Position numbers and translations under genes: made by a program. Under the pieces are notes generated by a model that was given only the letters and a program-made list of their open reading frames with translations, was not told the origin of the DNA and did no database searches. Source: Planctomycetota bacterium (GTDB taxonomy: Bacteria; Planctomycetota; Phycisphaerae; WQYP01; JAJZKY01). Taken from it: a stretch of DNA of 8,673 nt. The stretch covers positions 1-8,673 of the forward strand of contig JAJZKY010000162.1 in the NCBI GenBank assembly GCA_021803885.1, given 5' to 3'. The stretch's first letter is position 1. Each line of letters opens with the position of its first letter. Below, in pieces: positions 1-5,866 of this stretch.

Positions 1-72
1 GGAGCTGTTCTACATGGCGAGTGCGTGGAAATCAGCGTCCCTCAGTCAGTCCATAATCTCATACCTGCCTCA

Positions 73-128
73 CTCCGCATAATCATGGACTGCGCATAAA
101 TGCGATTATGCAGAGCTCCGCATAATCA
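73..128. repeat. Short repeat cluster upstream of the DUF932 gene, operator-like
   Basis: A 13-base direct repeat CTCCGCATAATCA occurs at 73-85 and 116-128. Its core GCATAATC (77-84 and 120-127) is also present inverted as GATTATGC at 104-111. The inverted copy and the second direct copy form an 8-bp stem with an 8-base loop that ends less than 20 bases before the DUF932 start. A further imperfect palindrome, CGCATAAATGCG, lies at 94-105. The arrangement fits a binding site for a dimeric repressor or an RNA stem near the translation start. No strong Shine-Dalgarno sequence is visible here. The function is inferred only from position and symmetry. Confidence 0.4.
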
Positions 129-140
129 CACGAATTGGAT

Positions 141-419
141 ATGACCACTGGACAACCGGCGGTATTCGTGACCGGTACGCCCGCATGGCACAAACTTGGC
201 CAAGTAGTGGCCAATGCCGTTACCAGCGCCCAGGCCATTGAACTGGCGCGTTTGAACTGGGAGGTCGAACAATGGGAACTCAAGGCCTTTGACCGGGAAC
301 TGGGCAAAGAGGCTTTGGTACGCCACAAGTATGCCAATGTCCGCAAGGATACCGGCACGGTACTGGGCGTAGTATCCGACCATTACCGTATCTTTCAAAA
401 TAAGGATTGTTTTGATTTC
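141..419 (+). pseudogene. DUF932 (phage/plasmid-related) protein, 5' fragment interrupted by RIT element
   Basis: This is the N-terminal part of a DUF932 family protein. The family is common on phages, plasmids and conjugative elements and has no settled biochemical role. Family-like features are the early TPAWHKLG stretch (compare PWHxLG), LNWEVEQWEL, and VRKDTGTVLGVVSDHYRIFQN just before the break. A TTG at 135 could also start it, adding two residues; ATG 141 is preferred as the conventional codon, but neither has a good ribosome site. After the Asp-Phe codons (414-419) the frame runs into RIT terminal sequence and stops at 527 after 36 foreign residues. The missing part resumes in the same frame at 3859. 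Joining 141-419 to 3859-4554 gives an uninterrupted protein of 324 residues, close to the usual family size. The gene is very probably inactivated, although the insertion looks precise and excision would in principle restore it. Confidence 0.85.
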
Positions 420-429
420 TTATGTGGTG
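414..429 (+). other. Left attachment junction (attL) of the RIT element
   Basis: GATTTC (414-419) is followed by the 10-base arm TTATGTGGTG (420-429). At the right junction the arm CGCCACATAA is followed by GATTTT (3853-3858). The two 6-base blocks are direct repeats with one difference and both fall on the Asp-Phe codons of the interrupted gene. This is the pattern expected when a tyrosine recombinase exchanges strands across a 6-base crossover region, as in Tn916-like integrases. The cleavage points themselves are inferred. Confidence 0.6.
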
Positions 430-439
430 CACCACATAA
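420..439. repeat. 20-bp perfect palindrome at the RIT left end
   Basis: TTATGTGGTG (420-429) is followed immediately by its exact reverse complement CACCACATAA (430-439). The arms match the terminal motif of the element (TTATGTGGCG) except at the ninth base. No counterpart exists at the right end, so it is an asymmetric addition to the left terminus. It may mark two recombinase half-sites placed head to head, or a scar of an earlier recombination event. Confidence 0.85.
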
Positions 440-455
440 AAAATCTTATGTGGCG
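430..455 (-). other. Embedded, inverted copy of the predicted RIT circle junction (attP-like site)
   Basis: On the + strand this reads CACCACATAA (430-439), AAAATC (440-445), TTATGTGGCG (446-455). Its reverse complement is the arm CGCCACATAA, spacer GATTTT, arm TTATGTGGTG. That is base for base what results from joining the element's right end (3843-3858) to its outer left end (420-429). Two inverted 10-base arms around a 6-base spacer is the normal form of a tyrosine recombinase core site. The identity is seen directly; its origin and use are inference. Confidence 0.55.
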
Positions 456-470
456 CAAGTCGTTATGTGG
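440..470 (+). repeat. RIT left terminal inverted repeat (IRL)
   Basis: This 31-base sequence matches the reverse complement of 3828-3858 at 30 positions; the only difference is A458 against the complement of C3840. It contains two direct copies of TTATGTGG (446-453 and 463-470), 17 bases apart, separated by CGCAAGTCG. The copies are likely recombinase binding arms. Confidence 0.85.
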
Positions 471-517
471 TTTAGCAGGAGGAAACGGGGTGCTGGCACG
501 CGTTACGTAAAATGCTG

Positions 518-529
518 CGCCACATAACG
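518..529 (-). repeat. Third, inverted terminal-motif copy at the RIT left end, upstream of ritA
   Basis: CGCCACATAACG lies here in the opposite orientation to the two copies of the left inverted repeat. CCACATAACG (520-529) pairs perfectly with CGTTATGTGG (461-470), giving a 10-bp inverted repeat. The copy ends 48 bases before the ritA start, so a recombinase bound to it could also affect ritA transcription; that is an inference from position. I see no convincing -35/-10 pair between here and ritA. Confidence 0.6.
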
Positions 530-576
530 GATAGACTTGAACCTTCGTATTCACATTAATTTACGGAGGTTCGTCT

Positions 577-1827
577 ATGTTTGATCAGTTGTATGTACGT
601 CCCACCGCGCTGTCACGGCATCTTTCGGCACCCCTGCTCCAAGAGCGCATGGCATATCTTCAAATGCTCGCCGATGGCGGCTGGTGCCGTGATGCGCGCC
701 GGCAACAAGCGGCCCATCTGCTGGCTATTGTTGACGGACTCTCGCTCCATGATCGTCGGAAGCGTTGCGTCTCAGTTCGACAAGTCCGTCAGGCCGCCAA
801 GTGCTGGGCCAAGCGGTGTCCAAGCAACAAGAAGTGGACACCGGGGCCACATTCCGAGTCCATGTTCTTGTGGCGGGCGATTCGCTGGCTCAAGTTCATT
901 GGCCGTCTGAAGCCAGAACCCATGCACCTTAGTCAGTTTGAGCCGCTGCTGAAGGCATTTGATGACTACATGCTCAACGAGCGTGGATTGTCGGAGGTCG
1001 CACAACACGAACGCCGTCGTTTGGTTGAGCGATTCCTTTTGTATGTTCAGCCGGCCAACGACTCTCTGGCCAAGGTGACCGCCGATGCTCTCAGCACGGC
1101 GTTTGACGGATTCGCGCGAAGCCATGGATATACACGGCAGTCGATTCAGTCTATTGCTACGCGTGTTCGTTGCTTTTTTCGATGGGCTGAAATGCACCAC
1201 AAGTGTCCGCCGGGATTGACCGCCGCTATCTGCGGTCCGCGTGTCTATTCACTGGCCGCCTTACACGCACCCCCGTCATGGAATGACGTCCAACATCTAC
1301 TCGCCTTGACCGAAGGCGACGATCCACGCTCCATTCGGGATCGCGCGATTCTGATGCTGTTCGCGGTTTACGGGCTGCGGCAAAGTGAAGTCACTCGACT
1401 GCGGCTGGATGATTTTGACTGGAAAGCGGAACGGCTGTCAGTCTCATGTTCCAAGACGCGCAAAACGCGCATCTTTCCATTGACCCGGACGGTGGGCGAT
1501 GCGGTGCTGCGGTATCTCAGAGAGGCTCGCCCGCGTTCGGACCACCGCGAGGTGTTTCTATCCCTGCAGGTGCCCTTTCGGCCGGTTAAGGTTCTTTGGC
1601 ACACCGTCGCGCGGCGCCTTCGACTATTGGGCGTGACGACTGCCCACTACGGACCTCATATCTTGCGTCATGCATGTGCCACGCATCTTTTAGCCCAAGG
1701 CCTCTCGCTTAAGCAAATCGGTGATCATCTGGGGCACACATGCCCAGATACCACGCGCATCTACGCCAAAGTGGACTTGGCGGGTCTCCGGCAAGTAGCT
1801 GAACTGGACCTGGAGGGCCTGCTATGA
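577..1827 (+). CDS. ritA: RitA tyrosine recombinase of RIT element
   Basis: A 416-residue tyrosine site-specific recombinase (phage integrase family) and the first gene of the trio. The catalytic domain occupies about residues 230-410. Arg268 lies in YGLRQSE, Lys293 in the SKTRKTR turn, His361 and Arg364 in HILRH, His387 in LGH, and the nucleophile is probably Tyr396 in TRIYAKVD. Residues of about 120-215 look like the helical core-binding (SAM-like) domain. The first 110 or so residues form an extra N-terminal extension that makes it the longest of the three proteins. The start at 577 follows GGAGG (565-569) by seven bases. Its last four bases overlap the ritB start (ATGA), implying translational coupling. 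Expected role, from RIT literature: cleaving and rejoining element ends together with RitB and RitC. The individual job of each protein is not established. Confidence 0.9.
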   Translation: MFDQLYVRPTALSRHLSAPLLQERMAYLQMLADGGWCRDARRQQAAHLLAIVDGLSLHDRRKRCVSVRQVRQAAKCWAKRCPSNKKWTPGPHSESMFLWRAIRWLKFIGRLKPEPMHLSQFEPLLKAFDDYMLNERGLSEVAQHERRRLVERFLLYVQPANDSLAKVTADALSTAFDGFARSHGYTRQSIQSIATRVRCFFRWAEMHHKCPPGLTAAICGPRVYSLAALHAPPSWNDVQHLLALTEGDDPRSIRDRAILMLFAVYGLRQSEVTRLRLDDFDWKAERLSVSCSKTRKTRIFPLTRTVGDAVLRYLREARPRSDHREVFLSLQVPFRPVKVLWHTVARRLRLLGVTTAHYGPHILRHACATHLLAQGLSLKQIGDHLGHTCPDTTRIYAKVDLAGLRQVAELDLEGLL

Positions 1828-2759
1828 AGATCCAAGCACTGGTCGAACAATATATCGCCCACCGTCGGGCCATGGGTGAAGAGCAGCGGTCCCCCGGATA
1901 TTTGCTCCGCGCCTTTGGCCGCTTCGTGGGAGAAACGGTTAATTTAGATGCCATCACGTCGGATCAGGTCGAAGCGTTCTTAGGGAGCAGAAAGCCGTTG
2001 GCGCGCAGTTGGCACAGCAAATATTATGTCCTTCACGTCTTTTTCAAATATGCACTTCGGCGCGGTCATATTACGCGGTCACCATTGCCGGCGGTGGTGC
2101 CCAAACGTCCACCAGCTTTCGTTCCATACATCTATTCGCACCGAGAACTCCAAACGCTGGTGCGCATGGCTAAAGCGCCACGTCCCCGATGGTCTTGCCT
2201 GGAAGCCGACACCTTCGCTCTGGCCTTGATCACGTTGTATGCGACAGGCCTTCGCGTGCGGGAATTAATCAATCTGAATTGCGCCGATGTCAACTTCATG
2301 AACTCGGTGATGACAGTGCATCGCAGTAAATTCGGTAAGACGCGGTTGGTGCCTATTGGCATGCCCTTGCAGCAGGCGCTGCAATCGTACGTGCAGCGGC
2401 ACGCCGTGATGTCGCCGGACAGTCCGTTCTTTATCACACGCACGGGCAGTCGGATCACGATAAGGGCCCTACAGCAGGCTTATCGCAAGCTGTGTCGGCG
2501 TGCTGGAATCACGCGTACCGACGGCGGGTGCTTCCAGCCGCGACTGCACGATCTGCGCCACACCTTCGCCGTGCATCGGCTCACCGCCTGGTATCGGCAA
2601 GGTGCCAATGTCCAGAAGTTACTGCCGCAGTTATCAACGTACCTGGGGCATGTCTACATCCAAGCCACCCAAGTGTATTTGACTATGACGCCGGAACTGC
2701 TTCAGCAAGCCAGCCAGCGTTTTGAGAACTACGTAATCAAGGAGAATATTCATGTCTGA
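1824..2759 (+). CDS. ritB: RitB tyrosine recombinase of RIT element
   Basis: A 311-residue tyrosine recombinase, the middle gene of the trio. The N-terminal core-binding domain spans about residues 1-95 (AMGEEQRSPGYLLRAFGRFV is typical of the SAM-like fold). The catalytic domain follows, with Arg144 in YATGLRVREL, Lys169 in SKFGKTR, His242 and Arg245 in LHDLRHTFAVH, His276 in YLGH and Tyr285 in ATQVYL. The spacing and the TFAVHRL stretch after HDLRH set it apart from RitA and RitC, consistent with the three belonging to different subfamilies. The start sits inside the end of ritA (4-base overlap) and follows GGAGG at 1812-1816 by seven bases. Its end overlaps ritC by eight bases. All catalytic residues are present. 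Confidence 0.9.
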   Translation: MKIQALVEQYIAHRRAMGEEQRSPGYLLRAFGRFVGETVNLDAITSDQVEAFLGSRKPLARSWHSKYYVLHVFFKYALRRGHITRSPLPAVVPKRPPAFVPYIYSHRELQTLVRMAKAPRPRWSCLEADTFALALITLYATGLRVRELINLNCADVNFMNSVMTVHRSKFGKTRLVPIGMPLQQALQSYVQRHAVMSPDSPFFITRTGSRITIRALQQAYRKLCRRAGITRTDGGCFQPRLHDLRHTFAVHRLTAWYRQGANVQKLLPQLSTYLGHVYIQATQVYLTMTPELLQQASQRFENYVIKENIHV

Positions 2760-3762
2760 CACAAACCTGTTAAGCCCGTGGATCCGACGATTCTTGTTGG
2801 AATATCTCGTGGGAGACCGCAATCTCTCGCCCAATACGCAGAAAAGTTACCGAGACACGCTGCGCCTGCTTCTGCCATTTGCAGCGAAAATTGCTAAAAG
2901 GCCACTGGATCAATTGATGGTCGAGGACCTCACGCGTGACTGCGTGCGTGCATTCCTGGATGACTTGGAAGAGAATCGCCAGTGCAGTGTGGCCACGCGC
3001 AATCAGCGGCTGGCTGCCGTTCATTCCCTGGCGCGATTTATTGCCGGACACCGGCCCGAATACCTCAAGTGGTCCGGCGAACTGGAAAGCATCCCGTTCA
3101 AGAAGACATCGCGACCGCTGGTTCCATATCTTGAAAAGGACGAAGTGGACAGCCTTTTGGCCGCACCCGATCAGGCCACCGACCAAGGTGCCCGGGACCA
3201 TCTGGTGCTGATGTTCTTGTACAACACCGGGGCGCGGGCCAGCGAGGTCGCGCAAGTGCAGGTGGGCGATCTCACCTTGGGACGCTCGCCACAGTTCGAT
3301 AGATCATCGGTGCTCATTCACGGCAAAGGCAACAAAGATCGCCGCTGCCCGCTCTGGAAAAAAACTGCGGCGCTCTTGCATGCATGTTTACGCGGACGTG
3401 CCCAGAACGAACACGTGTTCATCAACCGCCGCGGCGAACCGCTGACACGTTTTGGCATTCACGCCATCGTCGAGCGATATGCCGGCGTGGTAGCTGAGAC
3501 GATGCCCGCCTTGGCAAAAAAACGGGTCAGCCCCCACACGCTGCGGCACACCACGGCCACACACTTGTTGCGTGCCGGGGTGGACATCAACACTATCCGG
3601 GCGTGGTTGGGGCACGTGTCGCTGGCCACTACAAACGTGTACGCAGAGGTGGACTTGGAGATGAAAGCGCAGGCGCTGGCGCTCTGCGAACTGCCCGGCA
3701 AGCGGCCACGCAAGCGATGGCGGGACGACGCCGGACTTATGGCATTCTTGGAATCGCTGTGA
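2752..3762 (+). CDS. ritC: RitC tyrosine recombinase of RIT element
   Basis: A 336-residue XerC/D-like tyrosine recombinase, the last gene of the trio. The core-binding domain covers about residues 8-105 (LVGDRNLSPNTQKSYRDTLR). The catalytic residues are Arg162 in NTGARASEV, Lys192 in HGKGNKDR, His262 and Arg265 in SPHTLRHTTATHLL, His288 in WLGH and Tyr297 in TTNVYAEVD. Beyond the catalytic tyrosine there is a basic tail (KRPRKRW, residues 317-323) ending in LMAFLESL, which may contact DNA or a partner recombinase. The start at 2752 follows AAGGAGA (2739-2745) by six bases and overlaps the ritB end by eight bases. The stop at 3762 is only about 80 bases from the right terminus of the element. 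Confidence 0.9.
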   Translation: MSDTNLLSPWIRRFLLEYLVGDRNLSPNTQKSYRDTLRLLLPFAAKIAKRPLDQLMVEDLTRDCVRAFLDDLEENRQCSVATRNQRLAAVHSLARFIAGHRPEYLKWSGELESIPFKKTSRPLVPYLEKDEVDSLLAAPDQATDQGARDHLVLMFLYNTGARASEVAQVQVGDLTLGRSPQFDRSSVLIHGKGNKDRRCPLWKKTAALLHACLRGRAQNEHVFINRRGEPLTRFGIHAIVERYAGVVAETMPALAKKRVSPHTLRHTTATHLLRAGVDINTIRAWLGHVSLATTNVYAEVDLEMKAQALALCELPGKRPRKRWRDDAGLMAFLESL

Positions 3763-3766
3763 GTCT

Positions 3767-3838
3767 TCGTTATGTGGCGTCCGACGCCGCCGATTCACGC
3801 CAAAATGACTTGTTTGAGCACTGAACGCCACATAACGA
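3767..3838. repeat. Subterminal 14-bp inverted repeat at the RIT right end
   Basis: TCGTTATGTGGCGT (3767-3780) and ACGCCACATAACGA (3825-3838) are perfect reverse complements separated by 44 bases. The left copy is the third, inward terminal motif of the right end, mirroring the one at 518-529. It begins just after the ritC stop, so the stem could also form in the ritC transcript, but no run of T follows that would make it a typical terminator. Confidence 0.75.
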
Positions 3839-3858
3839 CCTGCGCCACATAAGATTTT
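3828..3858 (-). repeat. RIT right terminal inverted repeat (IRR)
   Basis: Partner of 440-470, with 30 of 31 bases matching in reverse complement. It contains two copies of CCACATAA (3828-3835 and 3845-3852), again 17 bases apart, separated by CGACCTGCG. Its last six bases, GATTTT, are also the Asp-Phe codons of the interrupted gene. Confidence 0.85.
3843..3858 (+). other. Right attachment junction (attR) of the RIT element
   Basis: The arm CGCCACATAA (3843-3852) is followed by GATTTT (3853-3858) and then by DUF932 coding sequence starting ATGGAC. GATTTT repeats GATTTC of the left junction with one change. Together they predict an original target of TTT-GATTT(T or C)-ATGGAC. Confidence 0.6.
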
Positions 3859-4554
3859 ATGGACTCTCTGGTGGCCGACAAACTGGCCATGTTTGAGACT
3901 GCCGGCGCATTAAAGGATGGCCGGGTAGTCTGGATGCTGGCCCGTATTCCCACCGAGTATATGGCTGGTACGCAGGATGCGATCCAGCCCTATATTCTGC
4001 TTACCAACTCCCATGACGGTTCCAAGGCCTTGCGGCTGTTTCCCACCACTATACGGGTGGTTTGCCAAAATACGCTCAACTTGGCCTTACGTAATGGACT
4101 GGGCGAAGGCATCAGTATCCGCCACCGCCCCAGCTTATCCGAACGGGTATCGGAAGCCCGTGAGAAGTTGGGCATCATCCATGCCCGGTTTGACCAATTT
4201 GATGCCGAATTGCATACCATGCTCGATAAGCAGATGACCGGTGTAGAACTGGAAGGGTACTTTACCGCCAGTGTACCGCTAACCACGGGCAAACGGGCGG
4301 AGATGCGCCGCCGAAAAATATTCCATCAGTTTCAAAGTAATTTTACCAATGCCACCAATACCCTGCCGGGTGTTACCGGCACGGCTTGGGCGGCCTACAA
4401 CGCGGTAAGCCAATACTTTGACCACCAGCGAAACTTTAAGGGCGCCAATACCCTTGAGAAGGCCGACCATCAACTGGAATCCATCTGGTTTGGCAGCTCG
4501 CATCATGCCAAGCAGGAAGCCTACCAGAGGGCGCTAACGCTGGCGGCCGGTTAA
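3859..4554 (+). pseudogene. DUF932 (phage/plasmid-related) protein, 3' fragment downstream of RIT element
   Basis: This is the C-terminal 231 residues of the interrupted DUF932 protein. It opens with MDSLVADKLAMFETAGALKDGRVVWMLARIP, matching the family pattern in which a D-x-LV segment, an ETAG-L motif and GRxVW follow the QN-x-F-x-F segment that ends the 5' fragment. Later conserved-looking parts are RVVCQNTLNLAL and HRPSLSERVSEAREKLG. The tail ending in LAAG is complete, so only the middle is broken. The first codon is ATG, but it is immediately preceded by RIT terminal repeat with no ribosome site, and that methionine is most simply an internal residue of the original protein. Expression as a separate polypeptide is unlikely, although read-through from the rit genes is possible. 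Confidence 0.85.
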
Positions 4555-4581
4555 AGACTTGGTTAAGCGGATTGTGAACAT

Positions 4582-4615
4582 GGCGGGGGTTTTGCAGGAC
4601 ACGCAAACCCCCGCC
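4582..4615 (+). terminator. GC-rich stem-loop after the DUF932 gene, possible terminator
   Basis: GGCGGGGGTTTTGC (4582-4595) pairs with GCAAACCCCCGCC (4603-4615), giving a 13-bp stem with one bulged T and a seven-base loop. It lies 27 bases after the DUF932 stop and about 50 bases before the next start, a natural place for transcription to end. Only GGTTT follows rather than a long T run, so rho-independent activity is uncertain; it could instead protect an mRNA end or attenuate the downstream gene. Confidence 0.45.
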
Positions 4616-4667
4616 GGTTTACACCGCAAAGGTATTGACGATGCTACCAGTAAACAGGAGAACCATT

Positions 4668-5438
4668 ATGCGAAACTATTACCGATTACAGACCCGCCCG
4701 ATCCGGCGTTATCGAATGACCCAGCCGGGCGATTTTCCATTGCTCGAATCCGTTAATGCGGCCATGCGGGAGAACAATGGACTGGCCGCTGAACCGGCAA
4801 AGCTGCCGGTCAATCAACCGGATACCCGGGCAATTCTAATGAACACACAGGTTGATGATCCACAGGCGACTTCCCCCGATACGGCGGCTGCAATATCCCG
4901 CCAGGGAGACGTCCCGGCGCGCCGGGACCCATCGGATGCCGGGTCAATTGTTGCTGCCGCCATCATCGAAATCCCCGGCCATGGTATGGCCGAGGATGTC
5001 GGCGCAATGCCGACAACGCCCGACAACAAGAACCGGATCATACCGGCCAGCAGGCCGGATGGAGCATTATCCGGCCCCGGCGATACGGCCTTGGCGGTAG
5101 CCCCATTCCCCGCGCCGATCCCGGCGGAGGATGTTGGCATAAACGCCCCCAAAATTCCATTCCGCCAAAAGGTGGAGGACTGGCTCAAGCAGGAAAAACT
5201 TCCCTATATCCGGGTCGATGAAGCCAAGCGAGCCTTGTTTGCCGGCGCTCGGTTGCGGTCTTTTCACTTGGTGGTGTACATGGCCACTACGGGACCCAAC
5301 TGGCTGGTTTGGGCTGTGCCATTGGCATGGAATATGGGCTTCCGAAATGGCTGGCCAAAGCCGTACCAACACCTTGGCCAAGGTATCTCAGGATGCCACA
5401 ACCCAGCCCTGAAACTCAAGCGAATCCGGCAACCATGA
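4668..5438 (+). CDS. Unrecognised protein with degenerate nuclease-like C-terminal segment
   Basis: A 256-residue protein not confidently assigned. The start at 4668 is chosen over an upstream TTG (4635) and ATG (4641) because AGGAG (4656-4660) lies seven bases before it. The N-terminus is basic (MRNYYRLQTRPIRRYRM). Residues of about 45-165 are rich in Pro, Ala, Asp and Gly and look disordered. From about residue 168 a compact segment appears: EDWLKQEKLPYIRVDEAKRALF, then LRSFHLVVY and GPNWLVW. From memory, this resembles small PD-(D/E)xK-like proteins with an NEAxRA segment, then SFDF and GPNLLVDVKGR motifs. Here Glu185 is present, but the expected Asp is His200 and the expected D-x-K region begins with Trp215. 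It would therefore be inactive as a nuclease, or the real ending was lost; the last 40 residues look unlike a folded domain. There is no membrane signal peptide. The resemblance is unverified. Confidence 0.5.
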   Translation: MRNYYRLQTRPIRRYRMTQPGDFPLLESVNAAMRENNGLAAEPAKLPVNQPDTRAILMNTQVDDPQATSPDTAAAISRQGDVPARRDPSDAGSIVAAAIIEIPGHGMAEDVGAMPTTPDNKNRIIPASRPDGALSGPGDTALAVAPFPAPIPAEDVGINAPKIPFRQKVEDWLKQEKLPYIRVDEAKRALFAGARLRSFHLVVYMATTGPNWLVWAVPLAWNMGFRNGWPKPYQHLGQGISGCHNPALKLKRIRQP

Positions 5439-5788
5439 AGGCACACTACCGCCTGTGCCTCCCCCATCCTTGATGCCGAAAAATTGCCCGCCGGATACGC
5501 CCAACTCATGCCCGATATGATTGCCGGATCACGCCGTCAGGCCATCCAACCGTTGCCCCGCCGCCACCCTCGGAGCCAGGCCATATCGACCCCTTTCCAT
5601 CGGCTGGCATCTACCCAGTACGCCTCGTTTCGGTGTGCCGCCAGCCCCATGGCCATGCCAGCCGAACGCTCCGCCCGCTCCACAGCCGCCCCCATTCTGA
5701 ATTGCCCTTGCCCCTGCAAGGTACCCCGGATTCAATGCCCTGGCTGGCCCATGTCCGGCCATCGGAACGCTCTCCAATCACCCCCGAT
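5439..5788. other. Gene-poor GC-rich stretch, possible remnants only
   Basis: I see no convincing gene here. A second-frame reading (5327-5473, 48 residues starting MEYGLPKWLAKAVPTPWPRY) overlaps the end of the preceding gene and could be its displaced ending. On the minus strand 5719-5537 is an open frame of 60 residues from a TTG, including AAVERAERSAGM and AHRNEAYWVDASRW. It reads more like protein than its neighbours but has no good start or ribosome site. Open frames on several strands are expected from GC-rich DNA. The stretch ends at the promoter at 5789. It may be eroded coding DNA. Confidence 0.4.
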
Positions 5789-5816
5789 TTGACGTTTGGA
5801 TTCCGTTAGGTATAAT
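5789..5816 (+). promoter_or_regulatory. Sigma-70-type promoter of the mobilisation operon
   Basis: A -35 box TTGACG (5789-5794) and a perfect -10 box TATAAT (5811-5816) are separated by 16 bases. The expected transcript start is near 5823, about 210 bases before the relaxase. The sequence becomes AT-rich from here to about 5960, as is usual for a regulatory region. It is the best promoter match I found in the window and sits correctly for the leader peptide, relaxase and coupling protein genes. Confidence 0.7.
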
Positions 5817-5866
5817 TGTCGTTAATAACTTTAGTAATGACAAGCGTAAATGAGTTGGAATAGAAA

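Larger units (their letters stand above)
420..3858 (+). mobile_element. RIT (recombinase in trio) element, complete, inserted in a DUF932 gene
   Basis: The element comprises three consecutive, same-strand, overlapping tyrosine recombinase genes between inverted terminal repeats, which is the defining layout of RIT elements. No cargo gene is present. Boundaries were set by the host gene: deleting 420-3858 (3439 bp) rejoins the DUF932 frame exactly. A 31-bp inverted repeat lies at 440-470 and 3828-3858 with one mismatch. Each end carries three ordered copies of TTATGTGG within 82-83 bp. The left end has 26 extra bases outside the inverted repeat (a palindrome plus a 6-base spacer). All three recombinases keep their catalytic residues and the genes have no visible lesions, so the element may still be active. 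The direct repeat at the junctions differs at one base, either from a mismatched crossover region or from later mutation. Confidence 0.9.

Noticed and set aside
2..82. Open frame entering from the left edge (26 residues ending in LPHSA) as the C-terminus of an upstream gene.
   Set aside because: It is too short to tell from chance, shows no recognisable motif, and its end lies within the repeat cluster upstream of DUF932.
420..527. Continuation of the DUF932 frame through the RIT left end (LCGAPHKKSYVAQVV and on) as native protein sequence.
   Set aside because: These codons are the palindrome and terminal repeats of the element, and the true continuation is found in frame at 3859.
2132..2458. 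Long minus-strand frames opposite the recombinase genes, such as this one of 108 residues and others at 772-1200, 2770-3255 and 3388-3831.
   Set aside because: They mirror well-supported recombinase genes and have no motif or ribosome site; they are shadows of GC-biased codons.
420..3858. Integron, CRISPR array or toxin-antitoxin module as an explanation for the repeats and integrases.
   Set aside because: Repeats are confined to the two ends, there are no regularly spaced repeat-spacer units and no cassette array, and three tandem recombinases without cargo fit a RIT element.
440..3858. 440-3858 as the exact element, with 419-439 being original host gene sequence.
   Set aside because: The 21 bases are in frame, so this cannot be fully excluded, but they are a palindrome made of the element's terminal motif and would add seven residues between adjoining DUF932 motifs; the 420-3858 model is simpler.
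4559..4756. Short + frame of 65 residues covering the hairpin and the start of the 4668 gene.
   Set aside because: It runs through the strong stem-loop, has no ribosome site and overlaps a better-supported start at 4668.
4814..5188. 124-residue minus-strand frame opposite the Pro/Ala-rich part of the 4668 gene.
   Set aside because: Low-complexity GC-rich coding sequence commonly leaves an open complement; there is no family motif.
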